This document shows, in pieces, positions 44,990 to 54,344 of a stretch of 64,000 nucleotides of DNA. Numbering within the stretch: position 1 is the stretch's first letter; each line of letters opens with the position of its first letter. Under the pieces are notes generated by a model that saw nothing but the letters and a program-made list of their open reading frames with translations, ran no database searches and was not told the origin of the DNA. The translations under genes and the position numbers were made by a program. Origin of the DNA: Clostridium tagluense (GTDB taxonomy: Bacteria > Bacillota > Clostridia > Clostridiales > Clostridiaceae); assembly GCF_003865095.1 (NCBI RefSeq), contig NZ_BHYK01000001.1:1-64000 (forward strand), given 5' to 3'.

Positions 44990-45255
44990 AAATGCAATGA
45001 TGAGAAGAGTAATAAGCTTAAGTGTTAAAAGAGAGCTGAGATAGGTGAAAATCAGTAGCAGGTCAGCTTATGAACATGGTCTCTAAGCAGATTATCTGAA
45101 TTTAATTATTAGGATAATACGGTTGCAACCGTTATATTGACAGGTGATGATGGTCACCAAATGAGATCTTTATAGTGATGTAAAGATGAATTAGAGTGGT
45201 AAAACGTTAATACGTCTCTAAACAGAAAGTTATTTCTGTTTAGAGACTTTTTTTT
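44990..45255 (+). promoter_or_regulatory. T-box riboswitch (methionine) ahead of metG
   Basis: The leader has the T-box parts in order: Stem I with GATGAGAAGAGTAA at its base and AGGTGAAAATCAG near the apex, a specifier loop GAAC-ATG-G (codon AUG at 45076-45078), Stem II/III region, the T-box sequence AGAGTGGTAAAACG (45194-45207) whose TGGT can pair with the tRNA ACCA end, and a terminator. Uncharged tRNA-Met should favour the antiterminator and raise MetRS synthesis. The AUG specifier fits the gene that follows. Confidence 0.92.
45214..45255 (+). terminator. T-box terminator
   Basis: Stem GTCTCTAAACAGAAA / TTTCTGTTTAGAGAC with eight T residues; its left arm overlaps the 3' side of the alternative antiterminator. 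Confidence 0.95.
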
Positions 45256-45371
45256 ATTTTTCGGGAACTTATAATATTTTAGGATTATTATAAGTTAAAT
45301 AACATATTTATATATGTTTTTGTTTTCCTAAAAACTATAAATAATTTTAATTTGAGAGGTAGGATAAAACT

Positions 45372-47312
45372 ATGACTAAAAAAACTTATTACATTACTAC
45401 ACCAATTTATTATCCCTCAGCAAATCTACACATCGGGAATACCTATACAACGGTAGCTGCGGATGCAATTGCTAGATTTAAGAGGCTTATAGGCTATGAT
45501 GTAATGTTCTTAGTAGGAACAGATGAGCATGGTCAAAAAATTCAAACAATAGCGGAGGAAAAAGGAGTTACTCCAAAAGCGTATGTAGATGAAATAGTGG
45601 CAGGCATACAAAATTTGTGGGAAATGATGGATATAAGCTATGATAAATTTATAAGAACTACAGATGATTATCATAAAAAGGCTGTTCAAAAACTGTTTAA
45701 GCAGTTATACGATCAAGGAGATATATACAAAGGTTCATATGAAGGATGGTACTGCACTCCCTGTGAATCATTTTGGACAGAAACTCAAGCAGTAGATGGA
45801 AAATGTCCTGATTGTGGAAGACCAGTTGAAAAGGCAAAGGAAGAAGCATATTTCTTCAAGATGTCAAAATATGCAGATAGACTTATAGCGTATATTGAAT
45901 CTCATCCAGAGTTTATTCAACCAGAATCAAGAAAAAATGAAATGTTAAATAATTTCTTAAGACCAGGTCTTCAAGACTTATGCGTTTCAAGAACAACATT
46001 TAACTGGGGGATACCAGTGGAATTTGATCCAGGCCATGTTATATATGTTTGGGTAGATGCCTTGTCTAACTATATAACGGCTCTTGGATATAATGGGGAG
46101 GATACTTCACTTTATGAAAAATTCTGGCCAGCAGATGTACATTTAATAGGTAAGGATATACTAAGATTCCATACGATTTATTGGCCAATAATGCTCATGG
46201 CATTAGAACTACCACTTCCTAAACAAGTATTTGGTCATGGATGGCTTCTTGTTGATGGTGGAGTAAGAATGGCAAAATCTAGAGGGAATGTAGTAGACCC
46301 AGTAGTACTAGTTAATCATTTTGGAGTGGATGCAGTAAGGTATTATTTACTTCATGAAATACCATTTGGTTCTGATGGAATATTTACTAGTGAAATATTC
46401 ATAAAGAAAACAAATTCGGACCTGGCTAATGATTTAGGAAATTTATTATCAAGAACTGTAACAATGATAGAAAAATATTTTGATGGAGTTATTCCAGTGC
46501 CTAAAGATATAGCAGATGTTGACAATGAACTTATAGAAATAGCACTTGCAGCACCAGGAAAAGTAGAAAAAGCTATTGACGAACTTAAAATACCTGAAGC
46601 ATTGGACCATGTTTGGGCACTTATTAGGCGAACTAACAAGTATATAGATGAAACAACTCCATGGATACTTGGAAAGGATGATAGTCAAAAGGGAAGACTA
46701 GGTACAGTATTGTACAATTTAGCAGAATCCTTAAGAATGACATCAGTGTTAATATCAGCATTTTTACCAACTACAAGTGGCAAAATAAATGCTCAACTAA
46801 ATGTAGATAAAATCACATGGGATAGCTTATCATCATTCAATGGAACCAGTGCAGGAACAAAAGTTAATAAAGGCGAAGTAATGTTCCCAAGAATAGATGT
46901 GGAAGCTAAAATAGAAGAGCTTAACAAGCTTGTAGAAGAAACTAGGAAAGCAGCACAAAAACCTACTATGGAACCAGTAAAAGAAGAAATTACAATAGAA
47001 GATTTTGAGAAAATAGATATGAGAGTTGTTAAAGTACTAGAATGCCTGCCAATGAAAAAATCTAAAAAACTTCTAAAGTTAAAAGTAGATTTAGGCGGAG
47101 AAATAAGGCAGGTAGTTTCAGGAATAGCTCAGAACTATAAGCCAGAAGATCTAATTGGAAAGTATGTAGTACTCGTAGCTAATTTGAAGCCTGTTACACT
47201 TAGAGGTGAATTATCCCAGGGAATGATAATTGCAGCAGCAACCCCGGATGATAGTAAGCTATTTGCAGTATCAATACCAGGTGAATTGCCTACTGGAAGT
47301 ACAGTAAGGTAA
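45372..47312 (+). CDS. metG: Methionyl-tRNA synthetase
   Basis: A 646-residue class I synthetase. HIGN is at residues 20-23 and KSRGN (KMSKS counterpart) at 302-306. One zinc knot has CTPC and CPDC. The C-terminal ~105 residues are the dimeric tRNA-binding (Trbp111-like) domain, with KIDMRVVKVLECLPMKKSKKLLKLKVDLG. GAGGTAGGA precedes the ATG. It is controlled by the T-box leader and keeps the abrB-metS-tatD order of B. subtilis, interrupted by a ~32-kb stretch on the abrB side. Confidence 0.98.
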   Translation: MTKKTYYITTPIYYPSANLHIGNTYTTVAADAIARFKRLIGYDVMFLVGTDEHGQKIQTIAEEKGVTPKAYVDEIVAGIQNLWEMMDISYDKFIRTTDDYHKKAVQKLFKQLYDQGDIYKGSYEGWYCTPCESFWTETQAVDGKCPDCGRPVEKAKEEAYFFKMSKYADRLIAYIESHPEFIQPESRKNEMLNNFLRPGLQDLCVSRTTFNWGIPVEFDPGHVIYVWVDALSNYITALGYNGEDTSLYEKFWPADVHLIGKDILRFHTIYWPIMLMALELPLPKQVFGHGWLLVDGGVRMAKSRGNVVDPVVLVNHFGVDAVRYYLLHEIPFGSDGIFTSEIFIKKTNSDLANDLGNLLSRTVTMIEKYFDGVIPVPKDIADVDNELIEIALAAPGKVEKAIDELKIPEALDHVWALIRRTNKYIDETTPWILGKDDSQKGRLGTVLYNLAESLRMTSVLISAFLPTTSGKINAQLNVDKITWDSLSSFNGTSAGTKVNKGEVMFPRIDVEAKIEELNKLVEETRKAAQKPTMEPVKEEITIEDFEKIDMRVVKVLECLPMKKSKKLLKLKVDLGGEIRQVVSGIAQNYKPEDLIGKYVVLVANLKPVTLRGELSQGMIIAAATPDDSKLFAVSIPGELPTGSTVR

Positions 47313-47320
47313 TTCTAATA

Positions 47321-47361
47321 AAAAAGCATGAAGTGCTAGTAAATTAGGCTTCATGCTTTTA
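47321..47361 (+). terminator. Intrinsic terminator of metG
   Basis: Stem AAAAAGCATGAAG / CTTCATGCTTTT with ~15-nt loop. A second, smaller hairpin (CAAAACAAT / ATTGTTTTG, 47444-47466) lies in the leader of the next gene. Confidence 0.85.
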
Positions 47362-47500
47362 TATTTAAAATAGAACAGTCTATTGAATTTTAAGAGGGTT
47401 AGATTTACAATAGTAATTGTGACTATTACAGAGAACTACAAGGGTCAAAACAATCCATAATTGTTTTGTACTACAAAGAACTGTGAGGAGGAAAAATAAT

Positions 47501-49018
47501 ATGAAATTTCTTATTGGTTCCTTAGTTGGAGCTATTATCGGGTACATAACCAATTGGTTAGCTATAAAAATGTTGTTTAGACCACATAAAGAGGTTAAAA
47601 TTGGTAAATTCAAAGTTCCATTTACTCCAGGGCTTATTCCAAAGGAAAAGTCTAGAATCGCTAAAAGTGTAGGTGAGAGTATAGGGCAGCATCTTTTGAC
47701 AAAGGAGACAATTCTGAAGTCATTATGCAGTGAAAATATGAATCAACAATTGGATTTTTGGGTGCAAAGTAAAATTGGTGCTATAGAAAATAGTGATGTT
47801 ACAGTAGAAAATGAGATAAAGGGCTTATTGGGCGATGAATTTTCTAATTTTATACAAAATACTAATAGGAATGTTTCTAAATTATTTGTTGATTATATAA
47901 ATGAAGAAGATGTTAAACAAGCTATTGGTAAATATGTAAAAGGACAAATAATATTAGAATTAGCTGCTAAACCAGAAGTGATTTGTCAAAGTGAATTATA
48001 TAATTCAATAAAAAATAAAGTCTTAAATGCTGCTATTGAGTATAAGGATACAGAAAAATTTTATGGAGAAATAGAAAATATATTAGAAGAAAAGGTAAAT
48101 GGATTAAAGGTTTTAGATAAGAGCTTTGAGGAGGTTATACCTAAAGGCATAACAGATAATATAAAAGTATATGTTTATGGAAAAAGATATGATATTGCAA
48201 TGGCAATAAAGAAAATAATTAAAGAAGAAAAGACTAAAAAGAAATTGAGACAAATTGTAGGAGAAACAATAGCAACTAAACTAAATCCAATGATAGCAAT
48301 GTTTATGAATGCTGACAGTACTTATGAAAAAGTTGTTACGGGTATAAATGAATTCTTAGATGAAGATGAAAACCATAATGATATTGCATTAATGATTAAT
48401 GATATAATCGATAAATTTTTGAAAAGTTCAGTTTCTAGCGTGTTTTCTGAATTTTCTAAAGAAGGAATTCATGATGGCATAGAGCCTTTAATCCATTTAT
48501 TCACAACAGAGATTGTAGATGAAAAACTTATTAGAAATACCTTAGATAAGCTTGAGGGTAAGTTTAGCAATTATATATCTATTGAGGCGATGCTAGAAAA
48601 AACAGGCATAGATTATAAAAGTGAAATAGAAAAAATTATAAAGAGTCGAATAGAAGCTATGACAGAAAGCAATTCTGTGAAAATAAAAATAGCAGAAATA
48701 GTTTCAGTAATGATTAATAGATTGCTAAATGTAGAGATGAAATCAATATTTGAAGGAGAAGGAGATAAATTATCTAAGTCTATTTCTGTAGTAGTTAAAG
48801 AATTATACAATAAATTTATAGAGAATAAGGCAGCGGACGTAGTTGAAGTGTTGGATGTTGCTAAGATAGTTGAAGATAAAATCAATGAATTTGATGTAGA
48901 TTTTTCAGAAAAAATCATACTGGATATTGCTAGTAAAGAGCTAAATGCTATAACTTGGCTTGGAGCACTACTAGGGGCAGTTATGGGATTATTATCTCCT
49001 ATATTGGGTTCACTTTAA
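47501..49018 (+). CDS. DUF445-family membrane protein
   Basis: A 505-residue DUF445 (YheB-like) protein. An N-terminal membrane helix with SLVGAIIGYITNWLAIKMLFRPHKE and PFTPGLIPKEKSRIAKSVG is diagnostic; a long helical middle (~50-480) and a C-terminal membrane helix (GALLGAVMGLLSPILG) follow. Function unknown; in Bacillus a YheB relative is linked to spores. GAGGAGG lies 8 nt before the ATG. Its stop codon lies within the left end of an inverted-repeat element. Confidence 0.88.
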   Translation: MKFLIGSLVGAIIGYITNWLAIKMLFRPHKEVKIGKFKVPFTPGLIPKEKSRIAKSVGESIGQHLLTKETILKSLCSENMNQQLDFWVQSKIGAIENSDVTVENEIKGLLGDEFSNFIQNTNRNVSKLFVDYINEEDVKQAIGKYVKGQIILELAAKPEVICQSELYNSIKNKVLNAAIEYKDTEKFYGEIENILEEKVNGLKVLDKSFEEVIPKGITDNIKVYVYGKRYDIAMAIKKIIKEEKTKKKLRQIVGETIATKLNPMIAMFMNADSTYEKVVTGINEFLDEDENHNDIALMINDIIDKFLKSSVSSVFSEFSKEGIHDGIEPLIHLFTTEIVDEKLIRNTLDKLEGKFSNYISIEAMLEKTGIDYKSEIEKIIKSRIEAMTESNSVKIKIAEIVSVMINRLLNVEMKSIFEGEGDKLSKSISVVVKELYNKFIENKAADVVEVLDVAKIVEDKINEFDVDFSEKIILDIASKELNAITWLGALLGAVMGLLSPILGSL

Positions 49019-49122
49019 CGACATTTCAGAAGGAAAGTTTCCCACGTCTTTAAGTGGGGGTCACATACTACAATAAAAAGAAAACTTCAGTGGGAGTATA
49101 AATCTCCTTCTGAAGTCGTTAA
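49015..49122 (+). repeat. Inverted-repeat element, possible IS200/IS605-type relic
   Basis: Ends TTAACGACATTTCAGAAGGA (49015-49034) and its complement TCCTTCTGAAGTCGTTAA (49105-49122) are inverted repeats (left end has two extra bases). Inside are hairpin CCCAC..GTGGG (~49041-49058), similar to subterminal hairpins of IS200/IS605 elements, and a second GGAG/CTCC hairpin. No transposase. Downstream, GAAGGAGAT (49133-49141) can compete for the same arm, and TTAATTACAG (49119-49128) pairs with CTGTAATTAA (49171-49180), so it might instead be an RNA switch ahead of tatD. Confidence 0.5.
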
Positions 49123-49215
49123 TTACAGCTCCGAAGGAGATGATTTAACAACATGAAAGGAAGGTGAAAACTGTAATTAAACTTTTGAAATTATTAGTTT
49201 AATGCAGTGTTTATT

Positions 49216-49983
49216 ATGATATTTGATTCACATGCACATTATGATGATGAGGCTTTTAATGAAGATAGAGAAAATGTAATACTGGGATTAAAGGATAAAG
49301 GTGTAATAGGTGTTTTAAACTGTGGCGCATCACTGGAAGGCGCAAGAATGTCGGTAGAACTATCCAGTAAATATGATTTTATATATTCCGCAGTAGGAAT
49401 ACATCCTGAGCATGCAGACATTGTTAATGATGAAATTATTGATGAACTAAGAAATTTAGCGCAAAATCCAAAGGTTAGAGCTATAGGAGAAATAGGATTA
49501 GATTATCATTATGAAGAAAATCCGCCCAGAGATATTCAAAAGGCGGCCTTTAAACTTCAAATGGAGCTTGCGAGAGAACTTAAATTACCGGTAGTTATCC
49601 ATGATAGGGATGCCCATAGTGATACTTTAGACATATTAAAACAATTTCCAGAGGTTATAGGCACCATCCATTGCTTTTCAGGAAGTGTTGAGTTTGCGCA
49701 GGAATGTTTAAAACTCGGCTATTACATTGGATTTACTGGAGTTATAACCTTTAAAAATGCAAAAAAAATAGGTGAGGTTGCCAAAGTTGTTCCAATGGAC
49801 AGAATATTAGTAGAAACGGATTGTCCATACATGTCACCAGAACCAAATAGAGGTAAAAGAAATGAATCCCCTTATATTAAATACATAATTGAAAAGATAT
49901 CAGAGATTAAGGAAAAAACCATACAGGAAATTGAATATATTACAATTTGTAACATTGAAAACTTGCTAAAAATAAATAAATAG
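49216..49983 (+). CDS. tatD: TatD-family metal-dependent deoxyribonuclease
   Basis: A 255-residue TatD/YabD hydrolase with a TIM-barrel metal site: FDSHAHYDD, AIGEIGLDYHY, VIHDRDAHSDT, GTIHCFSGS and VETDCPYMSPEP. These act as 3'-5' exonucleases in DNA repair. The ATG at 49216 is chosen for family length; a GTG three codons upstream is possible, and neither has a strong ribosome site, which is unusual for this window. The position between metG and yabE matches B. subtilis. Confidence 0.94.
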   Translation: MIFDSHAHYDDEAFNEDRENVILGLKDKGVIGVLNCGASLEGARMSVELSSKYDFIYSAVGIHPEHADIVNDEIIDELRNLAQNPKVRAIGEIGLDYHYEENPPRDIQKAAFKLQMELARELKLPVVIHDRDAHSDTLDILKQFPEVIGTIHCFSGSVEFAQECLKLGYYIGFTGVITFKNAKKIGEVAKVVPMDRILVETDCPYMSPEPNRGKRNESPYIKYIIEKISEIKEKTIQEIEYITICNIENLLKINK

Positions 49984-50202
49984 TGTAAAATGATTATTAA
50001 TTCTAATTATTGGAAAAAATATAAAAATATATCTGTAATTAAAATTGTGTAGATCACATATAATTTTAATGGTAAATACTATTTTACTAATTTACCCTGA
50101 AAGACTGGATTAGTTGGTTTATTTTAAAATTATAATTTAATATTATAATTTTATGCACAATGATGCATTAACAGTCAAAACTAAGAGTAGTGGGTTTAAA
50201 AT

Positions 50203-50231
50203 TTGACATATTTCTTGCTTCAAGGTATAAT
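50203..50231 (+). promoter_or_regulatory. Consensus promoter of the YabE-like gene
   Basis: TTGACA, 17 bp, TATAAT, ~35 bp upstream of the start. No other element is seen in the preceding ~220 bp. Confidence 0.92.
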
Positions 50232-50265
50232 ACCCAAGTACTCTTGACTAAGGGAGGGAATCTCT

Positions 50266-51306
50266 ATGATGAAAAACGTGAAAAATAATTTGAAGTACTA
50301 TTTTTCAAATGGGCCCAAGACATTTTTTATAGTAATGCTGTTATTAACATGTATTACGGTGACTATATTTAACATGAAAAAAGTTATATCTGTTATTGTT
50401 GATGGTAAATCCATACAGGTTATAACTTTAAAAAGCAATGTTAATCAAATACTAAAAACTAATAATATAGCGCTAGGGGCAAAAGATCAAATTACAGTTA
50501 GTTTAGACAGTGAAGTAAAAGACGGAGACAAAATATATATAAAAAAAGCTGTAAATGTTAAAGTAAAAGTTGATGGGAAAGAATTGAAGATTCAAACTGC
50601 TGAAAATACAGTAGCAGATATGCTGAAAGCAGAAAATATTGTATTGAAGAATGAAGACAAGATTACCCCATTAAAAAGTGAATCGCTAAAATCAGGGTTA
50701 CAAGTACAAATAACAAGAGTAAACACTGATGTTCTTCAAGAAACTAAAGCGATTGACTTTGCAACTGAATTTAAAAGTAGCGATGAGCTGGATAAGGGTG
50801 TAAAAAAAGTTATCCAACCTGGAAAAGCAGGCCTAAAGGTTATTACTTCATCTATTGTCTATGAAAATGGCAAAGAGGTATCTAGAAATTTAGTAAGTGA
50901 AAAGATTAAATCACAGCCAGTTAAACAAATAGTTGCACTAGGTAATGTTAATGTATATACACCATCCCGTGGAGGTAACGTTCGTTACACCAAAAAAATT
51001 AAGGTTAGGGCAACAGCATATACTGCTGATTATAATTCTACGAATAAAGGCCCTGACGATCCCTACTTAGGGATAACATCCACTGGAGCAAGAGCAAAAA
51101 GAAACGCTGATGGCTTTAGTACTATAGCTGTAGATCCTAGGGTTATACCAATGGGAAGCAAGGTTTGGGTAGATGGCTATGGCTATGCTATTGCAGAAGA
51201 TGTAGGTGGAGCTATAAAAGGTAATATAATAGATTTATATTTCCATTCCAGTGATGAAATGTGGGATTGGGGATCGCGTAATGTAGATGTATATATTTTA
51301 AAGTAG
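50266..51306 (+). CDS. yabE: YabE-like 3D/G5-domain protein
   Basis: A 346-residue cell-wall protein. One membrane anchor (~18-40), two DUF348 modules (~45-90 and ~100-150), a G5 domain (~155-230) and a C-terminal 3D domain with catalytic-type Asp residues (ATAYTADYNSTNKGP..., TIAVDPRVIPMGSKVW, AEDVGGAIKGNIIDLYFHS). 3D domains are lytic-transglycosylase-like and relate YabE to Rpf resuscitation factors. GGGAGGGAATCTCT precedes tandem ATGs. It retains synteny with rnmV-ksgA. Confidence 0.93.
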   Translation: MMKNVKNNLKYYFSNGPKTFFIVMLLLTCITVTIFNMKKVISVIVDGKSIQVITLKSNVNQILKTNNIALGAKDQITVSLDSEVKDGDKIYIKKAVNVKVKVDGKELKIQTAENTVADMLKAENIVLKNEDKITPLKSESLKSGLQVQITRVNTDVLQETKAIDFATEFKSSDELDKGVKKVIQPGKAGLKVITSSIVYENGKEVSRNLVSEKIKSQPVKQIVALGNVNVYTPSRGGNVRYTKKIKVRATAYTADYNSTNKGPDDPYLGITSTGARAKRNADGFSTIAVDPRVIPMGSKVWVDGYGYAIAEDVGGAIKGNIIDLYFHSSDEMWDWGSRNVDVYILK

Positions 51307-51328
51307 GAGCATTAGCTCCTTTTTTTTT
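51305..51328 (+). terminator. Intrinsic terminator
   Basis: Stem AGGAGC / GCTCCT, loop ATTA, then eight or nine T, beginning at the stop codon of the YabE-like gene. Confidence 0.92.
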
Positions 51329-51461
51329 GCTTTACAGTTCACTATTAATAAGTAAAATGATATTATAGATACAGGAATAAAAAGAAATACTAAAGGATAT
51401 CTTTCTTTTTTATTAATATATAATAGTAAGTGTCTTACAATAGTATAGTATGGAGGATAAT

Positions 51462-52037
51462 ATGGATAATAATATGATTAAAGAAGTAATAGTAGTTGAA
51501 GGAAGAGATGATGTTACAGCAGTTAAAAGAGCGGTAGATGCTGAACTAATTTCTGTAGGTGGTTTTGGAATCAATGAAAAGGTAATTAATAAAATAAGAG
51601 AAGCTCAAAAGCGAAAAGGTGTAATAATCTTTACAGATCCAGATTTTGCTGGAGAAAAGATAAGAAGAATTATTACCAAAAGAGTAGCTAATGTAAAACA
51701 TGCATATATATCTCAAAAAGAAGGAACTAAAGATGGAGATATAGGTGTTGAAAATGCATCACCTGAAACAATATTAAAAGCTCTTGAAGCTGCAAAATTT
51801 GAAGTTCAGGAGAAAAGAAAAGAATTTAACGTGCAAGATATGATATATTTTAAGTTGACAGCTGATAGTCGCGCAAAGGAAAGACGGGATGCCTTAGGTA
51901 ATAAATTAGGGATAGGATATGGTAATTCATCACAGTTTATAACTAGGTTAAATAATTACGGGATTATAAAGGAAGAATTTATAGATGCCCTTAAAGAGAT
52001 AGACAAGGAGATGAATTATGGAAAATTTAACTATTAG
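51462..52037 (+). CDS. rnmV: Ribonuclease M5
   Basis: A 191-residue Toprim protein: [10 protein letters not shown] with catalytic Glu, [10 protein letters not shown], and [13 protein letters not shown] (DxD). It matures 5S rRNA, together with a ribosomal protein. ATGGAGGATAAT precedes the chosen ATG at 51462. The gene overlaps ksgA by 20 nt, the usual rnmV-ksgA coupling. Confidence 0.95.
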   Translation: MDNNMIKEVIVVEGRDDVTAVKRAVDAELISVGGFGINEKVINKIREAQKRKGVIIFTDPDFAGEKIRRIITKRVANVKHAYISQKEGTKDGDIGVENASPETILKALEAAKFEVQEKRKEFNVQDMIYFKLTADSRAKERRDALGNKLGIGYGNSSQFITRLNNYGIIKEEFIDALKEIDKEMNYGKFNY

Positions 52038-52854
52038 TGAGGTTGCAAAGAAATATAATTTCAGGTTTAAAAAAGGTTTGGGACAAAATTTTCTTATAGA
52101 TGACTCTGTGCTAGACGACGTGGTTGATGGGGCAGAGGTTAATGAAGAGGATTTTGTTATTGAAATAGGACCGGGCTTTGGAACATTAACTAGAGAACTT
52201 TTAAAAAGAGCTAAAAAAGTTTGTGCTATAGAATTGGATGAAAAACTTTTCCCCATTTTAGAAGAGGAACTTAAAGATTTCAATAATTTTGAGCTTATTC
52301 ATAATGATGCTCTTAAAGTAGATTTTAATGAGTTAATGGGAGATGAAAAATCTGTAAAACTCGTAGCGAATTTACCATATTATCTCACTACTCCAATAAT
52401 AGTTAACTTACTTACTAAAGGTTATGATTTTAAATCACTAACAATAATGATACAAAAAGAAGTTGGGGTGAGAATAGATTCTGAGCCAAATTGCAAGGCT
52501 TATGGCGCTTTTTCAATATTGGTTCAATACTACTGTGATACGAAAATTATACGATTAGTGCCACCCACAGCATTTATCCCAGAGCCTAAGGTAGAATCTA
52601 TTGTTATTAGATTGGATAGATTAAAGGAGCCTAAAGTTAAGGTTAAAGACGAGGCCTTGTTTTTTTCTATAGTAAGGAAATCTTTTAATATGAGAAGAAA
52701 AACCTTATGGAATGGTCTTAAAGATATAGGAATTGATAAAGAAAATTTACTAAAATGTTTTGAAAGAGCAAATATTGATCCCGTAAGAAGAGGGGAAACA
52801 CTATCACTTCAAGAGTTTGCGTTGCTTTCGGATGAAATAGGATCTGCAAAATAA
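52018..52854 (+). CDS. ksgA: 16S rRNA (adenine1518/1519-N6)-dimethyltransferase
   Basis: A 278-residue KsgA/Rsm[24 protein letters not shown] motif [14 protein letters not shown], and [11 protein letters not shown] as catalytic NLPY. It dimethylates A1518/A1519 of 16S rRNA; its loss gives kasugamycin resistance. AAGGAG lies within rnmV, 6 nt before the ATG. Confidence 0.97.
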   Translation: MENLTISEVAKKYNFRFKKGLGQNFLIDDSVLDDVVDGAEVNEEDFVIEIGPGFGTLTRELLKRAKKVCAIELDEKLFPILEEELKDFNNFELIHNDALKVDFNELMGDEKSVKLVANLPYYLTTPIIVNLLTKGYDFKSLTIMIQKEVGVRIDSEPNCKAYGAFSILVQYYCDTKIIRLVPPTAFIPEPKVESIVIRLDRLKEPKVKVKDEALFFSIVRKSFNMRRKTLWNGLKDIGIDKENLLKCFERANIDPVRRGETLSLQEFALLSDEIGSAK

Positions 52855-52931
52855 ATTTTCAAATGTTGTTCACTTTCTATTATATACTTCATATAGTATA
52901 ATGAATAAGTTTTATATGGAGGTAAAAGAAG

Positions 52932-54233
52932 GTGACACCTAAAAAAAGTTATAGTAGGTACTTTATTATATTACAAGAAGATGAAAAAGGTTATTCTTTA
53001 GACGCGGGTAAAATTCCTTCTGGATATGCAAAGTTAGAAATGAAAAATAACAAATGTAAGATTTCATACTATGTGCAAAACTTAAGGAAAGAAAAACAGC
53101 CTTATTACATGGTTTTAATATGTGGTAAAAAAGATGTAAATAAAATCATAAAACTGGGCAAATTGAACATAGACGACTATGGTAGAGTAGATATTTCTAA
53201 TGAATATGACATGGAAAATATAGCGGAAACTGGTATAGCTGCTGAAAAGATTGTTGGAGCTGCAATTGTAAAGTTTTTAGATACCAATGTGGTTTCAATA
53301 ATGAGCGGATTTTCAACAACAGATAAACCAAATGAATGGAGAAACTATAAACTCGCCGATGTCAAAAATGAAAACAAAGACACAAGAACAGATGATATAA
53401 TTAATGAATTTGATGAATATGAACAAAACATTGAATTAATTAAAATAAAAAGTGATGAAGTAGATACTTCAGGAGGCGTTAAAGCCGAAAATGTTGAAAC
53501 ATCAGGTGGATTCGAAGAGATTAAAGGTGGAGATCTTAGATTCAAAGAACCTGAAGCTAAAGAAACTGAAGATAGAGAGCCTAAAGCCAAAGAACCTGAA
53601 GTTAAGGAATCTGAAATTAGAGAATCAGAGATCAAAGAATCTGAAGCTAGAGAACCTAAAGCCAAAGAACCTGAAGTTAAAGAGCCTAAGGTCAAAGAAT
53701 TCGAAGTTAGAGGACCTGAAGATGTTTTAGGTGGAAATAGAAGCAAGGATAAAAAACAAGATGAAGAAGATAAGCATCATGATAAGAAAGAGGATTATGA
53801 TAAATGCAAATACCCTAAAGGTGCCATGGGAGAATTCTTTAAAACAGTAGCACTAGGTTTTGAAGAAGTACCTAATTTTTCTAAAGAAATCAAATGGTGT
53901 AAATGGTATAAAATACCTGCGAGTAGTTTAGAGAATATGTATGATTTCAGTGACTATAATAAATATGCAATAGCATATTATCCTATGATTTGTTACTATC
54001 CATATATTAGAAACCATAAATCTTTTATGCTAGGATATAAATGTGACTCTAGTGGGAAAATGAAATATATTGTTTATGGAATACCTGGAAGCAGAGCTAA
54101 ATGTCATCAACCCTATGGAGGTAAAACTGGTTTTGTAACTTGGATTTCAAATAATGAAAATGATGAAATGGGACATTGGCTGATGTTTTATGATTTCAAA
54201 AAATCTACAATTGTTGTCCCTTTAAAAAAATAA
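52932..54233 (+). CDS. Protein with Lys/Glu pentapeptide repeats, unknown function
   Basis: A 433-residue protein that I cannot assign. An N-terminal ~135-residue domain (SYSRYFIILQEDEKGYSLDAGKIPSGYAKLE) is separated from a C-terminal ~130-residue domain (GYKCDSSGKMKYIVYGIPGSRAK...GHWLMFYDF) by a highly charged, low-complexity middle with about 12 imperfect (K/R)E(P/S)(E/K)x pentapeptides. The outer domains look conserved, the middle variable. No signal peptide. The start is GTG at 52932, 11 nt after GGAGG. It is found next to ksgA, where B. subtilis has yabG, but no YabG protease signature is seen. Confidence 0.8.
   Translation: MTPKKSYSRYFIILQEDEKGYSLDAGKIPSGYAKLEMKNNKCKISYYVQNLRKEKQPYYMVLICGKKDVNKIIKLGKLNIDDYGRVDISNEYDMENIAETGIAAEKIVGAAIVKFLDTNVVSIMSGFSTTDKPNEWRNYKLADVKNENKDTRTDDIINEFDEYEQNIELIKIKSDEVDTSGGVKAENVETSGGFEEIKGGDLRFKEPEAKETEDREPKAKEPEVKESEIRESEIKESEAREPKAKEPEVKEPKVKEFEVRGPEDVLGGNRSKDKKQDEEDKHHDKKEDYDKCKYPKGAMGEFFKTVALGFEEVPNFSKEIKWCKWYKIPASSLENMYDFSDYNKYAIAYYPMICYYPYIRNHKSFMLGYKCDSSGKMKYIVYGIPGSRAKCHQPYGGKTGFVTWISNNENDEMGHWLMFYDFKKSTIVVPLKK
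53541..53721 (+). repeat. Imperfect 15-bp coding tandem repeat
   Basis: About 12 units encode (K/R)E(P/S)(E/K)x, e.g. REPKA KEPEV KESEI RESEI KESEA REPKA KEPEV KEPKV. The block REPKAKEPEVKE recurs, showing recent duplication. Copy number may vary between strains. Confidence 0.88.
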
Positions 54234-54241
54234 TATATATG

Positions 54242-54287
54242 AAATTAAATGTGCGACTATATAATTTAGTAGCACATTTAATTTTTT
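54242..54287 (+). terminator. Intrinsic terminator
   Basis: Stem AAATTAAATGTGC / GCACATTTAATTT, with an inner ACTA/TAGT pairing, then T run. Confidence 0.85.
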
Positions 54288-54344
54288 AATATTCTTTTAA
54301 TATGTATCATATAGTATATTAACATTAATATATGGAGGGATACA

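Noticed and set aside
44990-45255. SAM (S-box) riboswitch before metG
   Set aside because: The leader has a T-box sequence, AUG specifier loop and antiterminator/terminator pair instead of S-box motifs.
53345-53746. 133-residue minus-strand Ser/Leu-rich ORF
   Set aside because: It is the antisense of the pentapeptide-repeat region; its repeats mirror those of the real gene.
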